From positions 125,927 to 189,926 of the forward strand of contig CAJNDS010000239.1 in the NCBI GenBank assembly GCA_905221605.1: DNA of 64,000 bases, given 5' to 3'. Of this stretch, positions 37,401-49,400 are shown piece by piece. Position numbers and translations under genes: made by a program. The DNA is from Symbiodinium natans (lineage: Eukaryota; Sar; Dinophyceae; Suessiales; Symbiodiniaceae). The notes below the pieces were generated by a model. The model saw only the letters and a list, made by a program, of their open reading frames with translations, had not been told where the DNA came from and did not search any database. Each line of letters opens with the position of its first letter. Position 1 is the first letter of the stretch.

Positions 37401-40400
37401 GCAGGGGCTTTAAAGTTTTTTTAACGGGTTCAGGGTCCACCTTTAGGCTGAAAAAACGTTCGACCCTACACCTTCAAACCTAGAACCCTAAACGTTCAGG
37501 GGGTTCGGGTTTTGGAGCTTGTGGTGTTGGATTGGAAGAGGACCCGTGTGGATTCGTTTGGGAAGCGTTTCTTCTTTTTTAAAAGGGGTTTCGGGTTCGT
37601 TGTTTGGTTGGTTTAGGGTTAGGGTTTTGCAGGGTTTAGATCTAGGTTTTTCTCTCAGGATTTAGGTTTAGGGCTATACAGGTTCTTAGGTTTTTACGGG
37701 TCCTTAAGGGTTTGAGGGTTTTTGGCGCGTTTTTTGTTTCGACGTTCAGGCTGTTTTGTTCGGGTGATCGGATGGCCCACTTTCAGGACTTCTCAGGTCC
37801 ATGGGTACAGTACATATACGTACATATACGTGGGGCTGCATGTAGCCTAGACTTTTGCTGTATTTAGGCTGCTTACAGTACAACGGCATTCCAAAACGTC
37901 CCCACAAATCCTACTCTCCAAACCCCACATCCCAAACCTTGCAAACCTTGCAAGCCCCAGCCGCAGCCACTAGGATAGCGACCCGGCGAGTGATCGAATC
38001 CTTTAGCACTGGTCCGCCCAAACACGCCGCGCCACGACAGAGCCAGGGTCTTCAAAGGATCGCAATTCGGGGTTCAGCTCTGGGCTTAGGCTTTTGGGAG
38101 CGTCTTAGGGATTAGGATTTGTTCAAGGTTTTGTTGTCATGGATGCAGGGGTCTGGCTCAGAGGGTAGGAGTTTCGTTGTTTAGGTATTTTAGGGGTCTG
38201 GAGATTTGAGGAGTTTCAGATGCAGCGCTTATTACTAGCTCAGGGTCCCGGTAACCCCAAAGCCCCTTAAATCCGAAACCCTAAGCCCTGAAGCCCCCTT
38301 GCATCCATGGTTCTATAGGGCTTCCCTACAGCCTCCACCCACTACACCCTAAACCATATACCCTGCCTACACCCTAAGCCCTAAGCCCTAAACCCTAAAC
38401 CCTAAACCCTAAACCCTAAACCCTAAACCTGACTGGGCAACCCTCGGTCTTCTCAAGGAATCAGCACGGCTCAGGGTTTGCGCTTCACATGTTTGACCCA
38501 AAACCCTCAACCCTGCTTGGCCTACGAGCAAGGCTTGGGTTTAAGGGCGCCGCTTTTGTTCTAGCGCAATCTAGGGCGCTTAGACCCCCCCCCCCCCCCC
38601 GACAGGTCTAATTACCCATGAAACTCCAATGTGAGCCCTGCAACCTCATCAATGCTTAGGATGACATTGCAGGCTCGTGGGGGCTTCTGAGGCTTCAGGA
38701 CAACTCCCTCCAGGCCCCAAAAGCCCTTATAACTCGCTGACTCAATTGAAGCCGTAAAGAACCCGGCTGAAACACCAAAAGCCCTGAGAAGCCCCGAAAG
38801 CCGCTATAGAGAACCCCAGAGCCTAGAACAGTCCTTAACCCGAAGCCCTAAACCGCGTAAACCCCCAAAAAGCCCCCTGAAGTTCACCCCAAGGTGCTGG
38901 GTGCAGCCTGCAGCGGTGCCTCTGAGGCTGCCACTTTGCCTCCGACGGACTTTGTTTTTTGGGCGGGGGGGGGGGGGGGGTGTTGGGGGTTTCGGAGTTT
39001 TTGGTGATTTGAGGGTTTGAGGGTTTTTTGGGGTTTCGGATTTAGGACCTTTATGGGGTCGACTCGGAGCTCATCGGGGCGCTAGGGCTTGGGCTTTTGG
39101 CGGTTGGGGCCTCTGGGCCTAAAACCCGAACCCTTAAGGGGTTTAGGGCTTTCGGGTCCCTAAGCCTGTTTAATCTCAAGACTCATTCTTGAATTATAGA
39201 ACCTGGAAGTTATATAGGGCTTCAGGGATCATCGAACCTAGAAGTGTATAATTAAAGGGCTTCAGGGCTTAAAGTTTCGGGATGTAGGGGGCACTCAACC
39301 CCCTCCAAACGCTTCAAAACCCAGGTGAACGACGCCCTGTACTACTACAAGGTGCTCCAGGCCTCCCTTGGGCAAATCTGTTCCCCTTTTGCGGCTTTGG
39401 GTTTGGAGCCCTAAACCCTAAGCCCACCAAACGCCCTGAGCCTCCTAAGCTCCTAAATCCACTGAACCCTACACCCTTTGGACCCTCAATCCCCTAGGTC
39501 GAAGCATAAGCGGCTGTCTTGCTGAGGGAAGTTAGCGGCGAAGATCTGGGGACAGCTCCCCTAAGCCCTCGAAAGGCTTTAGCGGTGTTGGATTTGGGGG
39601 TTTGCCGTAGAATGGCATGTAGGCTGAATGAAGAGTCTTGTTCATAGGGTCATCGAGTGCATCGTGCTATGCAGTTGCCTCTTAGGGCCTGATTGTAGAT
39701 GGCCCCTTCTTTCATCCCACCCCATGCCCTAACCCCAAACTCCTAAGCCCTCAAACAAAAACGCTAAACACTAAACCCCTTAGCCCCTCAACCTCTAAAC
39801 CCCGACTCCTTCAACCCCAAATCCCAAACTCCTGAACCTCAACCCCCCCCCCCCCCCAGCGCAAGGTTTCCCCGTCCTCCACTTCTGTGAGCCTCAGCGA
39901 CCGCACCCCGGCCTTGCTTTGCATTGCCTTTTCTTGGTCAGGTTCAGGGCTTATCGGGGTTTAGGGTTTAGGGTCCCAGGGCGTTTTTCTTGCGGCTTGG
40001 TCGGAGCCGGAGGCCGGCAACTTTCGTGTAGGCGGTGTAGAAAAGTTAGGTTGAAGAGTCATCATGTGGTTGTGTATTGATTTGGCTCTGTGCCAAATGG
40101 GGCCAGCTCATGCTGATGATGCTCGCCTTTGCGGCCCCCGTGACGCCCAGAAGGGGACGGCTGATGCTGATGATGCTTGCCAGTGTGGCCCCGGACTCCC
40201 AGCAAGGGGCCAGCTGATGCCGATGATGCTCGCCTTTGTGTTTTTGTGGCCCCGGCCCCGGACTCCCAGCAAGGGGGCCAGCTGATGCCGATGATGCTCG
40301 CCTTTGCAGCCCCACTTGCTATTGTGTCCAAACCACCTAAACCTTAAACCCAGAACCCTCATCAGCTAAACCATCCTTTGCCCTGGAGAAGCCAAACCTG

Positions 40401-43400
40401 AATCGATTCAGCTGTCCATGTTTGGGTGACTGGTTATGGGGTCTAGAAATCAGGGGTAAAGCAGAAGCCCCCTCAATCTCCTAAGGTGCCCGGTTTCCCT
40501 ACTTCACCCGCATGGCGCCCTCCTATCGCTTCAACGTCTTCGCCATCTTCGACGTGCTGAAGATGTTCAGCTTCAAACGCGACCGGGACGAAGTTAGGGT
40601 TTAGGGTTTAGGGTTTAGGGTTTAGGGTTTGGCCTTTGAGGGGTTTAGGGCTTGGGGTTAGGGGTTAGGGGTCTATGGGGTTCAGGGAGACCTCTGCCTG
40701 GCCTTCGCATACCATGACATGTGGCGAAATTCTATATGCACGTGGTGCCTGAAAATGCCCGCTTCGATTTGGCTGGAGGGTTCTGAGGTTTGGGCCCCTG
40801 GGTACTGAAGTCGATCTGGGCACTGGGGTTCCATAGGGTGTAAGGGCTCCCAAATGAATGGTCTTAGTAAACCCTAAGAGAAAGCGCTGGGCAGCATTAT
40901 TCCTCCTTAGGCGCAAGCTGGGGGTTTTCATGTTTCCTAGTCCCGAAACCCTAACCCTAAAACACTAAATCAACCCTAAACCCTAAACCCTAAGCTGTCA
41001 AGAGGAAGGGATCCTCAGCTCAAGAAAGCATTCCTCCAGCCGGCGCGACACACAAGTGGTGGTTGTTCGAACAATAGGGAGTTCCTTCCTTTCAGGGTTC
41101 AGGGCTTCGGGCTAAGGGTTTATGTCTTCGGTTTTAGGGCAATTACTATCGTCTAGCAGGGGCACTTATTTAGAGCAAGTCCCCACATGTAGTGCATCAG
41201 TGCCCACTTGTTGTGCAAGAACTTGTTGTAACAGCGTGGCAGGCGTGGACGACACACGCCGTGTCATCCCTTATCCGTTCACAAACCTTGATGCTTGTGT
41301 CGGCCACATTGAAATCCAGGCCACCCCAGTCGGAACTCCGTAAGGTTCCTGCCTAAGCCCAACCACAGTGCAGTTTTTGCCCAGGCTGTTGTGGGGAACC
41401 GTGCACAAAACCCCTCAAACCCTGAGCCATGAGCCAGCCCTAAGCCCTGAGCTCCTCTCAGGCGTTGGAGTCGTCCATGGGCCACGCAGCATCAGCGCCG
41501 CATGGCTTTGGGGGCTCTGAGAGCTTTAGGGTTTTGGCGCACAGGGTTGAGGGATTTTGGGTTTAGGGATTGAGGATTCAGGGTCTCCAGGGTCCGGCGC
41601 GTTTAGTGTAGCCAAAAGTCCATGAATCAGTGAGATCACAGCCGGCTTCGTGACAGATGGACCCGTAAGATCCTCAACCAAAAATGTGGGACCCACAGGT
41701 TCAGACGGGCCCTTACAGCAGGCTTTAGGACAACAGCCTTCAATCTGCGCCAAGTAGTCGTCAGGCACCTCTCTTCTTTCTATTTTGTCCCTTCTTTTTT
41801 GTACTAGTAGTGCCTGCAACAGTCGCATACTAGTCCTGCCGGCCCTGCTCGTCAAAGTAATAGTTTCTGCCCTCGCCCGTCCACAAAAATATGGCTTCGC
41901 ATGCACCCTCTTTTTAGGCCATTGTCAGCAAGTCTTTTTTCGGATGATTCAGACTTGGGAAGCCTGCGACAAGAGGGTTTGGGTTCTGTTGAGGTTCGGG
42001 TAAATTATCCCGCGAGCCAAACCTAAAACATAGAATGCCAAGTGTATAGCTCCTTTTTCTTGTCGAGGATAATGATGCGTAATGGTAGGTACCACCAAGA
42101 CGGAAACGCAATCGGGGTCTAGGTAAACCCTTTAAGCCTCTAAGCCCTAGCTGGACACCTCAACCCTGCCCCTCAACGGCCTAAGCCCTCGATCCCTTGA
42201 TCTTTGTACTGCGCACCTACACAAGGTCCTCGCCCGGGACTTCTTTATGGAGCTCGTGTAGCTGGGCGGAGTTTGCTTTGTGGCGTTTGATGTTTTCTCG
42301 AGGGGTTTCACACTTTCGAGGCTTCCCTGGCTTAGGGGTTTGAAGTTGAAAGCGTCTAAAGGTGGTTTGGGGTTGATGCTTTTGGGTCCAAGGATTAGGG
42401 CGCAGCAGGAATTTCCCCCGGTACTGCCTGCACCTGAAACCCAAAACCAGACGTGGGCATCATCTGAACATCCAAGACCCGCCACAGCCTAAGTCCTGAG
42501 CCCCAAAACCCTTGGAGCCTCAGAACCCAAACCTTGAACCCAACAAAGACTGAAACCCTCGGAGACTAAACGCCATAAACCCTAAAACCCTTCACAACCC
42601 TAAAAACCCTACAACCCGACAAAAGAAAGACCGCAACCAAAAGCCCAACCCGACAAAAGACCCCAGCTCTACAGCGCTCGACCCACGCAACCTCCGAGGC
42701 AGCGGGACCTCGACTCAGCGGCCTACGACTGGACCGTGGTCGTCCAGGCACAGGTGCAGGACATCTCGGATTAGGGTTTCAGCGGGATTTTGCGGGTTTT
42801 TTTGCAGGTTTTTGGTTGGTTTTGCTGTAGGTTCTGTGTGTTTTTTGTTACAGCCTGGTGGGTTTACAGGGCTAGGAGTTTCCGGGTCTAGGGTTTAGGG
42901 TTTGTAAGGTTTCGGGCTTGGGGTTCGCCATTGCCCTTACTAAAGGAAGTTCTGCTGCGAACTTGCAATCCTTTGCGTGGCCCAGTGTTGCTTGGAACTG
43001 CCTTGGAAGAACCCCTCCACCCCTAAGCCCTAAGCCCTAAGCCTTCGCGTCCGAAACCCTAACCTGGAAAGTTCCTTCCCCGTTCCTAGCTGCCCTTGCA
43101 AGCAGCTGCCCCAGGACCTTGATAGCGCATCGGCAGACACCTGGCTGGAGCTGCAACCCCACACCCAAATCCCACCTAAACTCCGCAAGCCTTAATCCCA
43201 AAGTCCCTAAACCTAAGCTCCCCAAGCTCCACGCCCCTAAAGCACCAGTAAGTATAACGACCTCGCACCTTCTTTTTTTTTTTTTTTGTCTTCTCTCTTC
43301 TTGGCGAGGATAGCTCAGGGTTCTTTTCAGGGCCTAGGTCTGTTCCCAAGCCCACGTGAGCTTACACTGTGGCCAGAGCCAGAAGAGTCCCCTCAACCCT

Positions 43401-46400
43401 AAATCCACCCCAGCCCCTGGACCCTAAGCTCTCAGCCCTGAAACCTGACCCAACCCCCCCAAGCCCAAGTCCTTCAAGGCCATCGACCTGGTGCGGAAAC
43501 GCGACGCGCGCATCAACTTGATGGCTCTCTATGAGGTTCCTGTGGGGCGCATGGCTCCTCATGAAACCTAAGTGGGGGTTTTGGGGTTGAGGATGTAAAG
43601 ATCGTGGTTGGGTCCTTGTAGTTTTGACAGGTTTAGGGTTTAGGGCTCAGGGATTAAAGGGGTTTTAAAAGGGGGTTGTAGGGCTTGTAGGGTTCCGGGT
43701 CGAGGATGCCCCCTAAGGCATGTGCCCTAGATTCGGTCTTATCCTCAAAGTTAGGGATGTCGGGGCTCTCTGGAAACATGTAGCCACAGCTGGAGCAACC
43801 GAAATGGCGGTTGATCTCAAGTATGGGCTGTTGGGGTCCCCATTGTGTAGCTTAGCCTGCGCCCCAAGAAGCCCGATTAAGGCCTTAGGCGGTGGAAGCC
43901 CATCCTGACTGCCGAGTCACGTGAGATGGACAACATCATCTACACGACTCCGGAACTTCACTCAACAGAAGTGGCTCATGAAGTTTTCTGCCCGTGGTCT
44001 TGGCCAGGAGTTGCATGCCGTGATCGGCAGGGAACCCTGTGCCGAAAGCTGGCCGAGAAATACAAGCGATCTCGATACCCCCACAAGAAGGGTGACGAGG
44101 AAGGGACTGACCCCCCCCCCCTCCCTTTTCCAAGAGAGGCGAGTCTGTTGGTCGCATGCCATGCATGACTCCGGCCGAATCCCAAATGCCAAGGCCTTGT
44201 TGGACGGCGGTGCCAGTTTGGCAGACTTGTATTCGGCCTCCCTAAACCCTGCCTATTTGGGGCTGAGGGTTCTTGGAACCCGCTTTTTTGTAGGGCTGCA
44301 AGGGCTCACTAGGAGGACCAAGGTATTCCGGCTAAGAAGCAGCAGGCAAGCTCTTTAACCTCTAAACCCTAAAAACCCTAAAAACCCTAAAACCTTAAAA
44401 CCCCAAATCCTTAAATCATTGGGCCCTAAAATCGTAGAACCCTAAACCGGTCCAAAGCTTCTGGGAGGACGACGGAGTGATCTTGCTGTGCCAGGCCTAC
44501 AGGCGCAACATGTGCCTAGGCTGCACCTTGCGGCTCAGTTTTCTTTTTGGAGGGGGTGGGGTGGGGGGGGGTGGGTGGGGTGGGGTGGCGTCGAGAGGGC
44601 TCGGGTTAAACAGAAAGAAGGCTTCGTGAGGGAAGCGTATCTCGTTCTTTTTTTTGTGTGCCTGTCTCAGCTGTTGGGCTGGTGTGGCTTTTTCTCTTTG
44701 AAAGTCCTATGGGCCCATAGTGGTACCCCAGATACATCAACTTATGCTAAGTAGTTCCGAACGCTGAATGAACCTTTGGCCCTACAATGCCGACAAGGCC
44801 TGATTCCTAAAGCCACTACGGAACATGTCAGCAACTTGCGGAGGAGGATCTTTCCAAGCTTCAAGGGTTTCACATTTCGGGGGCTTGGGCCTTGAGGCAC
44901 GCGACAAACCCAATCCATGGATGTGTTTCCACCACTGCCGCGTACAAAAAACGAGTGCCTTTATCGACGCCCAAAAGACGCTCCGGTTTCCGCACCACGC
45001 TTTGCTGCCGCCCCAACCACAAAACCCGCCAGACCCCACCAAAACCAGTCCCGTAAGCCCCTTCCCCCCCGGAGCCCCCTAGAGCCACCTTAATTTTCCC
45101 CCAAAACCCTAAACCCGAAACCCCAAAGCCCGGCCCAGGTTTTCGCCGGATTACGTTTGGATGCTGTCATCCGGCTGGTGGATGCTTGGCCCTGTTGGTT
45201 CTCTTGCGGGCGCGGGGGGGCGGGTGGGTTGGTGGGGGTGGCGCTGGGTCTTGACCACATGCTTCTCCCTTCTTCTTGGGTTATAATCCTGTCTATCGTC
45301 TCATATTTGAGAAGCTTATAATTAGAGGTTACTGTGCAGCCTCAAGCGAGGAATCAGAACTTCGCGCTGCGCTTCGCTGGTAGCGCAAGCTGCTCCCTTG
45401 GCGGCACAAACAACCCTTTGAACCCTTAAACCTGGGTTGTCTGGCTTCCGGCCAAAAAAAATGCACAACGAGAGGGCGATCTGAAAGCACCTTGTACACC
45501 CTGCACCCCCAAACCCCAAAGACCCTAAGGCGCTAAAGCCCCTTTATGGCCCCGAAGAACGCTTGAAGACCCCCACTGTCCAAGAGTAAAGTCGCCCCCG
45601 AGACTCCTCTGAGCGCACGAGGTCCCTGCACGGCCGAGGAGGTGATCCAGGCCTCCTACGGCCTCATGGCTTTCGACATGGGCCCCATGATGCCGCTCAG
45701 TGGAAGGGTTGGAGGGCTCGAGATTTTTGGGGCTTCCGGGGCTTCGAGGGGTTCTTAAGTTTCCAGGGCTTCTTCGTTTTCCAGGGTTCTAGGAGTTTAG
45801 GGGTCTGGGGGGGGTTTGAGGGGTTTTGAGGGGGGCAGGGACGGTTAGGGTTTTAGGTTCGTTTTTGGCTGGGCTTTCCTGAGGCAGTTCGGGGCTAAAG
45901 TGCTCCAGCTTTGAAAACTCAAGTCTGTCGGCTCCGAAACGGGTGTCTACTGGAAGGGTTTGTGTAGGGTTTGGGTCCCCAAGAAGGACGGCAGAAAGTT
46001 GCTGGCTGGGGCTCGTGCCAGGGGCCTAAACCCGAACCCTCGACAGACAGCGCCTTTGACCTCAGCGAAAGACCCCCTGCTGTCTCTTGTCTTCATTTTC
46101 CTTGGCACGTGCGTTGCAACGCCAAGGAACACGAACGACGTGCATGGTCTGTCAGGGCGGGCGCTGTCGGACATTTATTCCGACACTCGGCAACGTAGCC
46201 TTCCTGTTTTCGTGCAGGGTTCAGGATTTCTACCTGTCATGTCGATCCTAAGCTCTCAGCCCCATAATTAAACACCATCAGACAGGTACTGTAGGGGCTA
46301 GCAGACATTCGTTTGGCAGAAACCGGCATCATCGATACAAGCAGCCTGGAACGTATTCCTAGCTAAACCCTCAAACCGTAATATAAACCCTCTTAGCCTC

Positions 46401-49400
46401 TTAGCCCTAATCGATGTCCTGGCTTTCCAGGGCTACCTGACGGTGACCAGGCTGCACTTCAGGTTCGCGTCCGTGAGAGTGGCCTTTTATTGCCAAACTT
46501 TGCAGTTTAGTAGATCTGGATTTAGGGTCGTTGAAGGTTTAGAGCTTGCAGGGTTTGGGGTTTAAGGTTTAGGGTTGAGGTTCGGGCCAAGAAGGAAGGT
46601 GATGAGCTCACCAGGGAGCTTTTTCCAAGACCTCTTCAGGTTTCGGCGTTTGCCTGACACTATTCCGCACAAGCTGCCATGGACCATGCACTCTAACCCT
46701 ACACCAAGCCCTAAAGCCAAACCTGCGTTACGCAGTCGACTTCTTGTGACAATCCCCATCCCCCCCCCCCCCCCCCTCGGTGAAGACACGTTTCGGGTTG
46801 GGCTATGGCGGGTTTGGGGTTTGGGATTTTGGGGTCTTGGGGGGCCTGCTGGCTTCCAGGGGTTTAGCACAGCCTCAAGAGCCAAAGACACCGAACTGGT
46901 TGAGGACTGCGCCACCTTCGGCAACGGGTGACTGGGCAATGCATCAGCTGTTGTGCGTTTACCACCTTTTGGGCCGATTTAAGGTTCAGGGTTCAACACA
47001 ACTGTTGCTTAGGACTGCGCCTGTGGGCTAATATTCCTAATAACAAGCCGAAACCCTAAACCCTAAAAAGTTGTTTGGGTCTATAACTTTTCTCAGAATG
47101 TCGATGGTCGGCCGGTAGCATGTTAAGGTTTAGAATCAGCAGCTTGCACCACTACGGTCACGTGGGGGAGTCCGAACAAAGGGGCACCCCTTTGGGGGAT
47201 TCCTAGAATAAAGAGTTATTTCGTTGTGGGTATTAGGGGTACCCCTGTTTTGGAAATCCCCGTAAACTTGAGAGCTCCCAACACACCGCGTAAGATATAC
47301 AGCCCTTTAGCCCGGAGAGAGCCCCCTCATCCCTGAACCCTGGCTGTGCGAGACACGACCAGGAAGGGCATCTGCTCGGTGGAGGCCGCCGGCTACACTT
47401 ATGCGGCTGGGCTTTTGAAGGGGTTGCCCGGATGAGTAAAGCTTGTAGAGTATAACTCTCCTTCTTCGCCCCAACTAAACCCTCATTTGAGATGTAATAC
47501 TACATGACTTGTACGAGTAAGCAGAACCCTAAAACCCCTAAATCTTCTAAAGCCTTTTAACCTTAGGTTGCCAGGCAAAGCCCTATCCCCGAACAGCGCT
47601 CAGGACGGTCTTTGGCATCTCGCCCCTTGGCTTCGGACACAGGGCTTGGTTTAGGGATTTCGAGTATGTTACTTTGCTGATAGCCTTATTTCTCTCGGAT
47701 GCTCAGTGGTACCTTTTATATTTTAAGCAGGTACAGTAGGACTGGCTCTCATTCGCCGACTCCCCCCTTCCCGAAACACAAGAAGAACGGGCGGGCACCC
47801 TCTTGTTCAACGTTTTGGGTTTTTTGGTGCTGAATCTCCTTTTGCAGGACAGGTTGGGTTCCCTTGCAAGCACCCCCCACGAAGCAATCCAAAGGATGCC
47901 AAACACTTTTTTAACTGCCCATGAATATCCAACTCACTGGAGGCAGAAACCTGGTATTCAGCCTCCCTAACCCTCCTCAGAAGCCCTTAGAGAGAAAGCT
48001 CCGGGTTCTGGGGTTCTATGTGCCATCTTAGCAGCCGCCAAGCTTTGTAAAGGATTCGGGGCTCTCACCCGGCTGGGCCTCCCCCAAACACCTAGGGTTT
48101 AGGGGTGGAAGCCTCAGGGATGCTACAATGAAAGCCAACGCTCGCTGAAGCCTCACAGCCGGAGGGTGGTTCGAGTTTGGATTCAGGAGTTGCAGCTGGT
48201 TTGCAAGCTCCAAAGCTCTTCTTGAGTCTCGGGGGATGTTACACCATCTCAAGGTAAATCCTGAACCCTAAGCCCGAAACTGCAAGTCATTTTCGAAACT
48301 TGTCAAGACGAGGCATCCGTCCTGCATGGCTTCCTCATTGAGCGGAACAGGTGAAGATCGCGACGGGGGCTTTGGGGCTGAGGGTGAGGGAGAGAACCCT
48401 CTGAGAAAGGCACATTTTCCAGGCTGTTTGCGCTGCCTAGACTTCGCAGCTCGGTCGGCTCTTCCTGAGCAGGAATGTTGATTGTGCAATTGGTAGAGGT
48501 AGGAACCCAGGTTTCGAATTCCTTAGAGCCCCGTACAGGCTGAATATTCAGGGGAGGCTATCCCTGTAAACCCTTTTAAGCTTGAGCCCAAAACGTTATA
48601 AACCCCAAACCCTGAACCCTAGATTCTCCGACAGGCCCTAAAGAATGCCACCAGTGCGACGTGTAGGTCATACAGCGAGCTGAACACGGAGTTCTCCCGC
48701 GAGTCCTTGTACAACCTCTCTCTCCAGCAGGCGGGTTGGGTGGTCGGGGATACCTGTACCTTCTTTTGGGGTTTAAGGTTTGGAGTTTAGCGATTTGGGT
48801 GGTTAGCATACTATAGAAAGACATGTTGGCAAGGTCGTGCTGCTTTTTGTTGGAAGCTGTTCTGTAAAGACTACTGTGCCGGCCGGCTGGGACGTTGTCC
48901 CGTGGCGCTTCGGGGATGTGAGTTCTGCTTCACAGACACAGTTTTCCGGCGTTGCAAGTACATTTCGGATGGCGAACCTTAAGAATCAATTGCCGAAACC
49001 CCAAGCCTAAACCTACGTACACTTTCAATCCTATAAGCCTACAAGCGGGTCCTTAGGGCGTGCGGGTTTAGCAAGTTAAAGGTTCAGCAAACCCTAGGCA
49101 CCACCCACCAGAGCCCTAACACCTTTAATTACAGGGCAGCTGCTGGACTTGATGATGTGTTTACGGCTTAGAGTGTTTCAGCAACCCTTAACCCTAAACC
49201 CTCTTTCCTCGTCTCAGCATGCCAGGGTGTGGAAGAACACCTCCCCTAGACCCCAAAGCTGACTCTTCGGGTTTCGGGTTCAGGGATTAGGGATTCGGAT
49301 TCGGGTGGGTGCTCTACGTAGAACCCTGAGGCAAGCAGACCGCCCTCCCCAGCCTGCCCCAGGATTACATGGGATGCACTGGAAGGGTTCGCATCTTCAA

